From: Collybiopsis luxurians FD-317 M1 | Lineage: Eukaryota > Basidiomycota > Agaricomycetes > Agaricales > Omphalotaceae | Reading direction: 5' to 3' | DNA: 64,000 nt | Assembly: GCA_000827265.1 (NCBI GenBank) | Contig: KN834766.1 | Coordinates: 755,368 to 819,367, forward strand | Shown: piece by piece, positions 10,575-21,801 of the stretch | Numbering within the stretch: position 1 is the first letter of the stretch | Layout of the letters: every line of letters begins with the position of its first letter | Program-made: the position numbers and the translations under genes | The notes under the pieces: generated by a model | Database searches by the model: none | What the model was told of the DNA's origin: nothing | The model's input: the letters and a program-made list of their open reading frames with translations, nothing else

Positions 10575-11302
10575 ATGCGTTTCAGCACCCTCTCTCTTAT
10601 CGCCACTGTCGCCTCTGCTGCTTTCGCATTCGCTGCCCCGAGTCCCAGAGCCTTCCCTGCTACTGGAGCTGTTGAAGCTCGCAGCCTCCACGATATCAGC
10701 AGTATCATCAGTGGAACGACCACCTCTCTTACTCCTCTTATCCAGGAGCTCTGTTAGTATCTTAACACTATTCAACCTTGATCTCACCAACCTGCGTTTT
10801 TCAGACTCTATCAAACAGAATAATGCCACGGTTGCTGGCTTGACCCCAGTCATCAACGACATCGAAAGCGTCCTCAACAACGCCATTACCGATGTAAAAG
10901 CTTTGGCTGGAGAAGCCCTCGCCACCATTCTCACTACCACAGAAGGTGTTCAACTTACCGTCAACGACGTTGCTCTACTCGTTATCGGTCTCGTAAATGT
11001 GCGTTGTCTTCCCATTTCGCAAATGCTGAGTTGAATTTTGACACGAATTGTAGCTGATTTTTGGAGCTGTATACGCTGTCATACAAACTGTTTCTGCTCT
11101 CGAAGCGGCCGTCGTCTACCCACTTCTTGCGAGTGTTCTGACGCTCCTCGCTACCCTCATTCAACTCATCAGCGGTCTCATTGCTGGATTACTCGCTGAG
11201 CTCATCCCTCTGGTCGGCGATGTGATCACGACTGTTGTTGCCAGTCTTGGCCTCACTACGACATACGCTTTCTTGATTGTTGGTGCTGTAAATAATGCTT
11301 GA
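10575..11302 (+). CDS. Secreted SC15-like protein 3
   Basis: Exons are 10575-10752, 10805-10998 and 11054-11302, giving 206 residues with the same phases as copies 1 and 2. The signal peptide is the same as in copy 1; the N-half is polar and the C-half hydrophobic. The first intron starts GTTAGT rather than GTAAGT. The similarity to copy 2 stops soon after the stop codon, so this is the distal end of the array. Confidence 0.65.
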
Positions 11303-12436
11303 GGGGAGCTTCAATGCATTTTGTACATGTAAAAGTTCTTTTCTAATGGGATATGGGGATATAGATGGGAGCTTACTAGAAAGTGCACAGAGACGGAAAA
11401 TTTGGCTACTTACGGCCTGATTTGGCTTTTCGTTCTTGTTTCTTTTTTTTTTTTTTCACCACCAGTTTACCGTATGTATAATGTATTATTATTAGCACCG
11501 AGCCTTAAACGACGCTTTTCTTGCACCATTTTTCATTAATCAAAAATAATATGAGGATTAAATCCGTGGCGGCCGTTTACTCAGTGTTGGATGTCAGTGG
11601 ATCTTTGCTCGTCGTCGAGGAAGGACTTGGTCTTGAAAACCCGTTCCGGTTTCGGGTACTTTCGGCCCAGCGGCCCCTTCCGGAACGACGCTTGCCGCAA
11701 TTCAGGGCGTGGAAAATCCTTGACCATTTTTCTTTCTTTACTCTCGTCCAAGATGGTCAAGCTTCAAGCTTCAAGCCTGGAGAAGGAACAGTGAACGGAC
11801 TCTCTCTAGACAGTTGCAAGCTTTTCGGGTGTATGTTGTAACTAGACGCATAACTGAAAACTCTATACCAATCCGGACGTAAATCCACAAGCTGAGCAAG
11901 CAGCGGTCCGAGGATAACTTCGAAATCAACGTGTACGGTTTTTTTCCAAGTGTTTCCGAACGGCAAATATGAAGTATCTGTTGCTCAGCGGCTATAGGAG
12001 TATTCTTCAAAGTTTAATGGTATCTTCCGGACATGTTTGAAATGTTCAAGCGCTCAAGGTTCACAACTAGCCCATCGTACCCGACCCTTGATGGAATTAT
12101 TGCTTTTGAATTTCTGTTTTTGCCAATGTGTTCAAGTCGTTTTTCAAGGCTCATGCTGGCGATGTGGCTCTCGTTACTGTTGCAAAACTGGTCAAAAGAC
12201 AAGTTTTGTTTTTGTTGGACCTGGAAAGGTTGCGCTGCTTAGCCCGACGGCTGTTACAACGTACTGAACTGGAGGCTTTCGGATGAGTGCTCCCGACCCC
12301 GATGGAGGTGAAAGACTCCCCAGACGCGGGCGGTGCCCGATTGTGTGGGTTTTGGTATAAGCTGTTGCTTTTGTCGAGCCTGCAATCAAGAGTGTCGAGT
12401 CTTTCAAACTCCCTCTCGCTCAGGTAAGCGCTGTCG
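11303..12436. other. Unassigned 1.1 kb
   Basis: There is a T-rich run near 11443-11457. Open frames (11521-11841 and two overlapping ones at 12033-12267) are short, contradict each other and match no family I know. A cysteine-rich frame at 12037-12267 is the only curiosity. Confidence 0.35.
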
Positions 12437-12808
12437 TTGGTTGGTCAAGTACGTCTGCACTATACACTGCCACTTACAGTGAATCAGAGATCGCTGCTTC
12501 CCGCTGCTAGCCACAGGAACGAGATAGAGGATGCTGCGTCGCAGGCCAGGATCAAACCGGTTCGAGGCTGTTATAATAGTTTGTTACCTTCGGTGGCTTT
12601 GGTCATTCCAGCGGAAGCTGACGATGTCGAAAATGAGCCGTCAGCGCGTCAGCAGTCGAAGAGAGTGATACGGTTATTTGTACCATCATTGGATTCAGCG
12701 GAAGCTGACGATATCGATGATGAGCCGTCAGCGCGTCAGCGGTCGAAGAGAGTGATGCGGTTATTTGTACCATCATTGGATTCAGACTTGGAGGATGACG
12801 AACTGTGA
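12437..12808 (+). CDS. Hypothetical protein with a 29-residue duplication
   Basis: An open frame of 123 codons. Residues of about 59-87 and 88-116 are two near-identical 29-residue copies, each with an acidic start (AEADD), a basic stretch (SKRV.RLF) and ending VPSLDS. The bases 12611-12697 and 12698-12784 are an exact-length 87-bp tandem repeat. The repeat length keeps the frame, and the changes between copies are mostly conservative (V/I, E/D, N/D, I/M), which hints at coding selection. The true 5' end is unknown; exons further upstream are possible. No family recognised. Confidence 0.35.
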   Translation: MVGQVRLHYTLPLTVNQRSLLPAASHRNEIEDAASQARIKPVRGCYNSLLPSVALVIPAEADDVENEPSARQQSKRVIRLFVPSLDSAEADDIDDEPSARQRSKRVMRLFVPSLDSDLEDDEL

Positions 12809-13505
12809 GAGTGTGGTACGCCCGCTCGTCGGTTTCCCTGCTCAGTTGATCTTTCGTTCGCAGCTCTCCGAAAGGCTTCACGTAGCCCCTTGACGCTGCT
12901 GTTAGGTACAATGCTGGTTGGGGATATTTCTTCGCAGCGGCTGATTTTTTTTTCTATAAGAATTGCTGCGTTCACGGAAACCTGGTCTTTCTGCCGTGTG
13001 AGTCTAGGTACTTGGGAGCTTCGGTAGTACCTGTAAAACGTGGTATCAATATTAACGTTGACGTTGTATTCGAATAATGCCCTTCAATCCACGACGCATA
13101 TATGCGGTTAGAGTTTGCGCGGAGTGACGGAATGGACCGCGGCGTCACGTGATGAATAGAAACTCGTGCGACTGAGCGCTGTAGACCCTTTTGCTTTCAA
13201 CGCTCAACAGGTTTCTGTGGTCATCCTTAGATTTCCCATCTTTCCCTAATAACGCGCTCGAATTCGGCTCTAATTCCACTTTTCTCATAGTAGACACCTT
13301 TTCTGGCTTTCAAAAGGTGCTACAGACGATACCTTTTCCCATTTTTTTTCGCCGGATCTTGGCTTGTCTTTTGGTGAGTGGCCATCTTCTGCCTTGAAAT
13401 CGAAAGCTCATCGTACTGTAGATATACAGCTGAATTCTCGAAATTTTCGGAAATTTTGAGAATTCTTTAATTCTGGCCATAGCTTCCAAGAATCAAACCA
13501 TTAGA
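12809..13505. other. Upstream region of the CDC4-like gene
   Basis: Intergenic; nothing specific recognised. The ATG at 13506 is preceded by a T-rich stretch near 13340. Confidence 0.4.
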
Positions 13506-16500
13506 ATGCAGAACGCGAACGGAAACACTCATACCCAGCAATCACAGTCAATGCAGCTACCAGCTTTATATCTTGAGCCTTCGGTTAGCACAACAACGTG
13601 AGTGGCCCTTTTTGTAGCCCTACGAGTTGATATATTAATTGTTCATTTTACAGTGTAGTAACAACTACAACTACCACGACAACTTATGCCCCAATCCCCC
13701 TTCCTGCCATCCCTCCTGGACCAGTTAGTCCATCGCCAAAGGATGCCAATGAATACCCTTTGTACAATGTTCGGCTGCCACCTAGCGTCAGAGAGTTTAA
13801 TCTTGTCTTTCCCGGCGGAAAACGGGCTGTCTTTCGAGCACAAAGCGAAGAAGGAAGTGCAGAGTCGAGTAGGAGCGGCAACTTTGGCATTTCAGAGGAA
13901 CTGGCTTCGGGAAACGGGTGGCGGATGCTGCCCAGAGAGGACTCAAACTCGGCTTCATCGCTTCCGAATGCCATTCCCGTGGTCGGGATCAGTGAGGCTT
14001 TGGAGGGATACAGTACTAAAAAGAGGGAAAGAGGTCATGAATTCGAGTTTGAATCAGTTGCGATGGAGGATACGCCTGCGAGGAAAAAGGCTAGAGCTCC
14101 CCCTTCTCCACTACCTTCTCCACATGGCTCGCCTCCGCCGGGATCGAGACCCGGCTGGCAGGCACTCTCATCAAGTTCTGACCCGCATGAAAACAATCAA
14201 ATTGTTCAGGCTCCGACACCTCCAACCCCGTTCGAGCCTGATCTCAGCATGGCTACCCTCCTCACCCTCCCGTCTCTCTTAAATCACTTCAGCTCTCTTC
14301 CAGAACCCCTTCAATCTCATGTTCTCCTTATGCTCCTTAAACAATCTCCTCTCCCCGTCCTGCGTACGCTGCACAGCGTCCTACATCCCACGCTCGCGCG
14401 GGATTTCCTTACCCTCCTCCCGCCCGAACTGGTTTCCCACGTGTTGAGCTTCTTCACACTTGAGGCTCTAGGACGAGCTTGCCGAGTCAGTAAAGCCTGG
14501 CGAGGAAGAATTGAGGGCGATAAAGTCCTTTGGCGGGATCTGCTTATTAGATCGGGGCTGTGGTTCGGAGGAGAGTCGGAGGCGAACTTTGTTAGGATGT
14601 TGATGAGAAAGCGACGAAAGGCACTCATTGTAGAAGGGGCTCTGCCGCTTGCGCATCCTTACAAGATTTTGTTCAAGTCTAGATATCTGACGTATACTCG
14701 ATGGATCAACAATCCCTCTCCGAAACATATTTCCTTCCCTGCCCATGGCCATAGTGTCGTCACTTGCCTTCTTTTCTCCCAAAACCGCATTATCAGCGCT
14801 TCTGACGACCATTCAATCCACGTCTACTCCCCTACTACCGGTCGACTTTTGCTCAGCCTTGATGGTCACGAGGGCGGTGTGTGGGCCTTGGCTGCGCACG
14901 GTAATCTTTTGGTGTCTGGAAGTACGGATCGGACGGTGAGGATATGGGACTTGCAAGAAGGACGATGTTTGCATGTTTTCGGAGGACACACGAGCACCGT
15001 TCGCTGTCTTGCGATTGTGAAACCCGAGTGGATATCGCATCCGGAGACTGGCAAGAAGGAAAAATGGCCCAAGCGGACGGTCGTCGTGACGGGCAGTCGC
15101 GACCATACGCTGCGAGTGTGGAGGTTACCGAAGAAGGGAGAGAGGGAGTTTGATTCAAGAGTTGTAGCCTCGCCGGACAGCCGTCACTCTCAACATTCCT
15201 ATCGTCCCCACCCCCCTTCGTCCCCTGACATATCTGACCCCCCGGACGCTTCTTTGAACCCGTACCATATGCATCTTTTATCTGGGCATACCCACGCCGT
15301 ACGTGCCCTCGCCGCGCGCGGCCGGACGCTCGTTTCGGGATCGTACGACTGTACTGTCCGGGTGTGGGATATCCCCACCGGCAGACTGATCCACACGCTT
15401 ACCGGACACACGCAAAAGGTGTACAGCGTCGTGCTCGATTCGCGAGATGGTACTTGGGGCAGCGAAGGGTGGGGGTTCGGTGCTGGGGAGAGTGAATATG
15501 GGTTCGCGGGGACGGACGGCCGAGCTGCGTCGGGGTCTATGGACGGTACGGTGCGGCTGTGGTCTGTGATGACGGGAGAGTGCTTGCATGTGCTTTCAGG
15601 GCATACGAGTCTGGTTGGGCTGTTGGGCCTTTCGCCCTCGTTTATGGTGTCTGCGGCGGCGGATAGTACGCTGAGAGTGTGGGATGCGAGGTTGCCTAAT
15701 GGCGGCCAGAATCGTTCTTCACCTGCGCAACGTCCTTCAGGTTCGGCTTCGGCTACATCATCGACGACAACTGCGGCGGCGGCGGCGGCGGCGACGGCTC
15801 CGTCGACAAATTCGAATGAGTTGCTTCGAGGAGTGATGACAGGCCATACGGGTGCGATTACGTGTTTCCAGCATGATGAATGGAAAGTGGTGAGTGGAAG
15901 CGATGGGACGTTGAAAGTTTGGGATTTGAGAGAGTTGAGCGCTGCGAATCATGGGATGCATTCGTCTGGTTCGACTGGGTTTGCTGCGCAAGGTGGTATG
16001 GGAGCAGGAGGAGGAGCGGGTGGTGGTGGGTGGCCTGGAGGTCTTTTTGGTGTAGGTGGAGTAGGAGGGGCTGCTGCTGGGCCTGCCGGAGGACCCGGTG
16101 GTGCAGGTGGTGTTGGTGGCGGTGGTGGTGCAGGTGCAGGAACGCCTTCGGTTCCTGTCATTCGGGATTTGCTTACTGGGATTACGGGTGTTTGGCAAGT
16201 CGCGTTTGAAGGAAGGTGGTGTGTGAGTGCGAGTAATAGGAACGATTTGACGGTGTTGGATGTTTGGGATTTTGGAAAGACTGTGCCGCCTGGGACGCTA
16301 GATTCTGTTGTTGGAGGTGCTGGAAGTGGGAGTGGATTGGCGGAGGTGGATGAGGATAGGGAAGAGAAGGAGCGGGAGAGGGAGTTGATGGAGAGTCAAC
16401 GGGAGTGGACTTGGGAAGATGAAGAGTGGGTGGGGGAGCCGCCTGGTGGGGTGTACGATTATGAGGATTCCGAGGTAGAGGATGAGGATGAGGTGGTGGC

Positions 16501-17536
16501 GGAGTGTGTGGAGAGCAGTATGGAGTTTGGTGGTGGTGGGGAGGGAGAGGGAGATGTGGATAGGGACGAGGATATCGAGTTGATTTCGGTGCATGAGGAT
16601 AAGGATGATGAGGATGATGAGGATATTGTGTATACCGGGAGACGGTCTGCGTCTGCTTCTTCCGGAAGGGAGGGCACGGGTGCTGTCACACAGCCGAGAA
16701 CGACTTCGCAGGCTTCTTCAAGAAACTCTTCTGCCCGAGCACCTACCCAAACCGCGACTTCGTCTTCCTCCTCCTCGTCTTCTTCTTCCTCGTCCACCTC
16801 CCGTCCACGCCGAACGACCCGAGCTATGAGCGAAGTGTCTCGAACTTCTGAGCGGAGCACCCGAAGTCGAGGAAGCAGTAGTCGAATGGATATTGATGGG
16901 GAATCTGATGTTGTCGAGACGGGTGTTTTGGAGGAGGTTGTGGAAGAGCCTTTTGAAGAGGGAGGGGATGATGATGGAGGAAGAGCGGGGTATGAAGAGC
17001 AGCAAGGGGATGATAGGGATGCTGAGTTGGTTGAGGATATGATGGAGGTTGATCGGGATCCTACTGTTGCGGTCGAGTTGACTTCCAGACGGCCTGTGAC
17101 GAGGAGGCAGTCCCAGTCTCAGTCTCAATCGCAATGGAACTCGGCTGCCTCCACTTCATCTTCTTCGGACGCATCGACTGCACGATATCGATCTTCTTCC
17201 GGACCTGGCACTAGTAACAATGGTGGTGGTGGTGCGCGCCCACTGCGCGGCGCTGGACCCTCGAAACGACATGCCTCTGGTACCGTCGTTTCTTCCTCTG
17301 CGTCTGTAGCATCTTCCACTCGATCGACGGCGGGATCGTACGTTGGTCGTCGGGGTCAAGGTCCGTCGACTTCGTCTCACGCGGTTGATCTGGCGGAGGT
17401 AGAGTCGACCTCTGGGGCGACATCCGGGACGGATGTGTTAGGTGTAGATGATAGGGAGGTGAGGATGAGTTCTCCCGGGACGACGGGTGCGAGAGGGAAT
17501 GGTGGGAATGGTAATTCGAGGCGGAAGTGGTTATAA
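13506..17536 (+). CDS. CDC4: Cdc4-like F-box/WD40 substrate receptor of SCF ubiquitin ligase
   Basis: Exons are 13506-13597 and 13654-17536, giving 1324 residues. The short first exon joins a threonine run (TTTVVTTTTTT) and YPLYNVRLPP, both typical of fungal Cdc4/Pop1 proteins. The F-box is at about residues 280-330 (LLPPELVSHVLSFF...KAWR...LWRDL). Eight WD40 blades follow from about 393 to 910, with GH...WD pairs such as SGSTDRTVRIWD, SGSYDCTVRVWD and SGSMDGTVRLW. In SCF the F-box binds Skp1 and the propeller binds phosphodegrons, sending cell-cycle proteins to the proteasome. There are two oddities: blades 7 and 8 are separated by a glycine-rich insert (about 845-895), and a disordered acidic/serine tail of about 400 residues follows the propeller, which is much longer than in yeast. 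The call is secure; orthology to Cdc4 rather than a sister F-box/WD40 is likely. Confidence 0.9.
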
Positions 17537-18168
17537 CGAGTTGGTAGAGGTGAACGAGTGTGAGCGTTGCGGGTAAATGGTTTTTTTTTCCTGTCTTGGA
17601 CGATCATAGGCTGATTTGGGATCCCGTGTATTGGTAGTGTTTGACTGCTTCATTTGGGCCGTCCCTGTGATGAAGGTGTTCCTCTGTTGTGCTCGTGTTC
17701 GTGTTCGTGCGGTTAGGTTCCTTGTTGACATGGGTATCGTCGCCGTCATCTGTAAAGCTATGTCACAGATGAGTCTTTCTCGCTCCCTTCTATACATACT
17801 GTCGCAATAATTCGTGCATGTTCAACAATCATCCGCATTACTTTTTTCTTTCCTACTCCCTTTCCTCTTGGACCTGTAGAGAGGTCTATATTATGTGTTT
17901 TTCTGGGTCTTGTCCAACTCTTTCTTTTCTTTCACTACCACTACTAGTTGTCCCTCTATTCGATTTTCTTGCCCTGTCTGTATCGGTATGACAATAATGA
18001 CAGTTCCTAACTCTTCATATAACGGTGGCTTGTCTGAGGTTCTTGATAGAGCTCATTCTTGCCTTGGCTAATGATTTTTGCATGCTCTATTGCTTTCGGC
18101 ACTACGCCTGCTACTGGGTATCAATAATTCTGCGTCCCTTACATCCCCTTCACCGTTAGAGCAAGTGT
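17537..18168. other. Intergenic region between convergent genes
   Basis: 3' flanks of the CDC4-like gene and of the minus-strand membrane-protein gene. Pyrimidine-rich; no gene seen. Confidence 0.5.
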
Positions 18169-20066
18169 CTATGCCTCTCTGATACTACGCGACACCTCGA
18201 CTATTGGTTCGTTGGCCTTGGAATGGACGCTGCTGGTGCTGTAAAAAGAAAGTTGTAGACTTTCGAAATCTGTCAATACGATGCTTGAATTCTGGCTGTC
18301 TGTCGTGGTCCGTGTACTGACGATGCTGGGAGCTGCACCACTTTGGTGGACGATGGGGTTTTGGGTCCCCATCCGAATGGTCGTGAATGATTCTGGTAAT
18401 GAGGGCTGTAGAGTAGGTTGGCATGTTGGATGTAAGTTTATGGATGTACAAAGATGGTAGAATGGCTAAAAGACGTACGCTAGAAGACGTGCTACTTAAG
18501 CGTGGATTGTCGTGGAGTTCCTTTCTGAGGCTTTCTCTCGAGTTAAGTATCTACGGCAGAGTATTCATGTTCAGAACTAGACCTATGGCCGCTGTGCGCT
18601 CGCACAGCAAATGTCTTGATGTATACGTACCGCTAGAAAGGTGTTGCTGTTGTTGGTGGTTACGGTGAGAGATCGTGATTCCGACTCCGATCGATTGCAC
18701 GTACGCGTATACTCCGCCCAAGGGCTATTCATGAACGTTTGTAGCATTAAGATTATGTTGCAAAAATATAGACAGTAGAGAGAAGATAGCAGACTTACGA
18801 TTGAGAAAACCGTATTAATCGTAAGAGCCGGCCATAAAGTCTGTGGATAGGGAGTATTTGGACTTCTGCTTAACACTGAAAGGGAAAACTACGACACGAC
18901 ATACAAAGGTTATAAGCAGCATAACCTAGTAGTTCCAGTTAGGATCTGAACGAGAGCAAAATAATCCTCACGCACGGAGAAGAAACTCCCAAAAGACGCT
19001 GTTTCAATCGCTGCACGTATTAATCGCGAGATGACATGGTCCGTTCCTATTTCGCGGATTATTTTAGAACGACGAGCGAGGAGATTATAGAGACGCACGG
19101 CGAGATCCGGTGCGACTCTTGCGCAAGTAGAATATGAGGGATACACTGGGAATTTGAGCCATGTCTTGAAGACAATGTATATACAGCTTACTTAATTGCT
19201 ATATCAGTTGCAGCTGTGAAGGCGGCCCAGCTGAATTTCGAGAAATTTACAATTGTATAGGGAGTCGATCCTTGTAAGCAACCACGGAAATCTCACCTGT
19301 CTACAGCTGGAACAAAGCGGCTTGCTCCTTCCCTGCGGGGAAGATGAGTTGCAAAAGATTGAAAAAGGGGTAAAGAAATTGATGCACCGTGCTCTTAGCA
19401 AAAGTACCGTGCTAGACACAATCATGAGACTTCCCTTCAGTTGTTCAATTTTAGTACCGCACTAGTCGTTCATTAAAAATAACACTGGGCTTACCTCGGC
19501 TAGAGTCAGGGCAAGGAGGACGGCGAAAACAATCCAGGAGCCCGAAACTATTTTTACACAATATGCGAGATAAATTTGGATAGGACATGCAGAGCTGATG
19601 ACCAACGAAGGCTCCTGTAAGACAAAAACCATTACAATGCTTAGCGACGCACCATGCTGTCATAAAACCAGTCGAAATGAGAGGCCATGATCCAGTTTTG
19701 AGGAATGTCTCGTTGGTGAAGTTATTAACGACGTATTGCCAAATAATATAGACCGATAATGCAGTATGGAAGGTGTTTACGAGCAGCTCCCAGTAAACAA
19801 ACAGCCTTGTCAAATAGAAGGTTGAAAAAAAACGAACGAAGCACAGTAGACGCGGGTACTCACTTCATTAAAAGGCGGTCTCGAGTCCCAGCCATGAAAT
19901 ACCATATAAATTGAAGGAAGCATATGCCATAGAGGAAGGTTTTTATCTGTAACGGTATTATAAGGCAAGATAGAAGAACCTCCGGAAGGGGAAATCGACA
20001 GACTGTAACAGCGATGAGGATTGGACCCACAATCACCTTGATATCCGGCGTACTTGACGAGGCCAT
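18169..20066 (-). CDS. DUF6534-type multi-pass membrane protein
   Basis: A multi-exon gene read from ATG 20066. Exon 1 gives MASSSTPDIKVIVGPILIAVT. Later exons give the hydrophobic segments FLYGICFLQFIWYF, VYWELLVNTFHTALSVYII, QIYLAYCVKIVSGSWIVFAVLL and SWAAFTAATDIAI. VSLIFYLRKSRTG then joins, through an intron starting at a GTGCGT, to RTDHVISRLIRAAIETASFGSFFS. The order (P-D-I-x-x-I-x-G-P start, then YYLRxSRTG, then RTDxxIxxLIxxxIETxxx) is that of the large basidiomycete DUF6533/DUF6534 family of uncharacterised seven-helix-like proteins. The C-terminal exon (18169 to about 18372) is a polar, serine-rich cytosolic tail. Internal exon ends near 18660-18760 are uncertain. Function unknown; a receptor-like role is only a guess from topology. 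Confidence 0.75.
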
Positions 20067-20417
20067 AGGCTGGCTCTTCAATGTTGAGCGATCACGAAGA
20101 AACGAGTGGAAACGAAAGGACAATGTGGTCGAGAGAGGAGTACCATGGCGATATACCATTTATCCTATTCATACTTTAGAATGACTGAGAAAATCTTTCG
20201 AACTCAGCGCTATCGTAACGCAACTCCCCTAAATCAACGGAGATCTAGATGGCCACGCAATGGCTAACCCTGACGTCCGAAGCTCCGGGAGTATCTTCAG
20301 TTTAGAGGCATAGATTGGGTGGTGTTAGGAGGTGAACCATAGTGAATCTCATTCGTGCAGAGATTCACGCTTGTGGCGTGAGAATCAGCAAACGGCCTTC
20401 GTCGCGGTTGGTACATA
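20067..20417. other. Intergenic 5' of the DUF6534 gene
   Basis: No gene. A short inverted stretch around 20340-20375 (GTGAATCTC...GAGATTCAC) could fold as a hairpin. Confidence 0.4.
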
Positions 20418-20994
20418 CTATGGTTGTTAGGGATCTTCCGTCAACAGGGATCTTCCGATTTTTGAAAAATCCTTAATTTTGAGCCTTCGAGGCAGTTTTT
20501 GCTTTTGATCTCTTGCATACACACTATTTCGTGACCATTTTACTTTACCATGTACTCAAAGTAAGATTTTTACATAGGAAGGTCAAAAAGGTTCTTTAGA
20601 TGCTCTGTATTAATTTTCTAGCAGTCTGTAAAAGTTCAGCCTTCGACAAATGAAAAAAGAAGGAGAGGATGCTCCAGTGTGACACCTGAGCCATGCTGTT
20701 GTCGGCAGAGCTGCCGCCTACTATTCATTTCCACCGATAGGATCGGTGTAAATACGAGTTTGCGACTGCCGACAGCCGGCTTTATCGTGACATTTGTGTG
20801 ACCAGGGGAAAGAAGATCCCTGTTTTCGCTCGGTCACTGCCCGACGCTTGAACCATCGCTCGGTATCACACCAGAAGTGAGGTATAACAGCTTGAAAGCA
20901 TTACGCATTGAACTGTGTACTTCAATTTGAACTCAGGTAAGTATTTGCAAAGTTATTAGCGATTTCTAAAAAAAAAGATCCCTAACAACCATAG
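20418..20994. mobile_element. 577-bp MITE with 20-bp terminal inverted repeats and TA target duplication
   Basis: The left end starts CTATGGTTGTTAGGGATCTT and the right end finishes with its exact reverse complement at 20975-20994. Both ends are flanked by TA (20416-20417 and 20995-20996). Inside, AGGGATCTT recurs near 20447-20455 and is inverted near 20812-20821, and CTGTCGGCAG-like inverted motifs occur near 20700-20780. There is no open frame. TA duplication and long inverted ends fit a non-autonomous element of the Tc1/mariner superfamily. Confidence 0.85.
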
Positions 20995-21801
20995 TAGTGA
21001 GGCTTGGCTGGATAATGTTGCCCTTGTAGACTTGGGATTGCTCCCTACTATGCAACGTCAACCTTGTTCTTCACACCTTGACCGAGTCAGCCACGAAACT
21101 TGCTTCCCGGTCTTGAGCCCTTCCTCCACCTCCGTCCAGCTTCCCTCAGTTTTTATCACATCTGCACGACTCCTTCAACTTGTTCCCTTTTCATCGTATC
21201 TTCCACAGTCTGGACCCCATTAGGTCATTACACTCGACACAGCCTGTGACACGGTCTAGACTCTAGATAGACTCGGTAATTGAATGCTGAGCATGACTCC
21301 AGTGAGTTCGGTTGTTTAATTTCCTGATGTACATCCGAATGTACAAAATGGTCGCACCAGGAAAAGGCATGCATGCTATGTAGCCATCTTTTGGAAATAA
21401 AATAGTGATACTCGTCTTGTTGAGGTGTCTGCACTTGTCTACAGTTTTGACAATTGCACCGTTTCAAATGACCTCGAGGCAGCAACTACTGGCACTTGGG
21501 AATGTCAGAGTTACCACACACGAAGGTAAAAATTACCAGAAACTGACACACAAAACATTTGACAGTACCTGGCTCTTTTGTTTTGGCGCGGTATTGGCTC
21601 TCCCGAAAGTGAAGCACCACGCTAAAAGGCAATTCAATTAACGACAATAAGAGAAGCGCTGGGTACCGCCAGGCTTGCAAAGTCGCTCGGCTGTGTTCTA
21701 GTACGACGACGGAAAGACAAAAGGCGTTGCCATGCTCGTCGCTGAGATGTACATGTATAAAACATTGCCCAAAAGTGAGGCCAAGGATCCGTAGTACACA
21801 A
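20995..21801. other. 5' region of the arrestin-like gene
   Basis: Open frames here are short and lack support. The stretch 21727-21801 runs in frame into the arrestin-like ATG but has no conserved content. Confidence 0.4.

Noticed and set aside
13760..13762. ATG 13760 as the start of the CDC4-like protein
   Set aside because: An upstream exon (13506-13597) joins in frame and supplies the threonine run and YPLY motif typical of the family.
13684..17423. Many open frames antisense to the CDC4-like gene
   Set aside because: Shadows of a GC-rich, repetitive coding sequence; none has a coherent domain.
20340..20375. Short hairpin-forming inverted repeat near the MITE
   Set aside because: It lies outside the MITE ends and is too short to claim a function.
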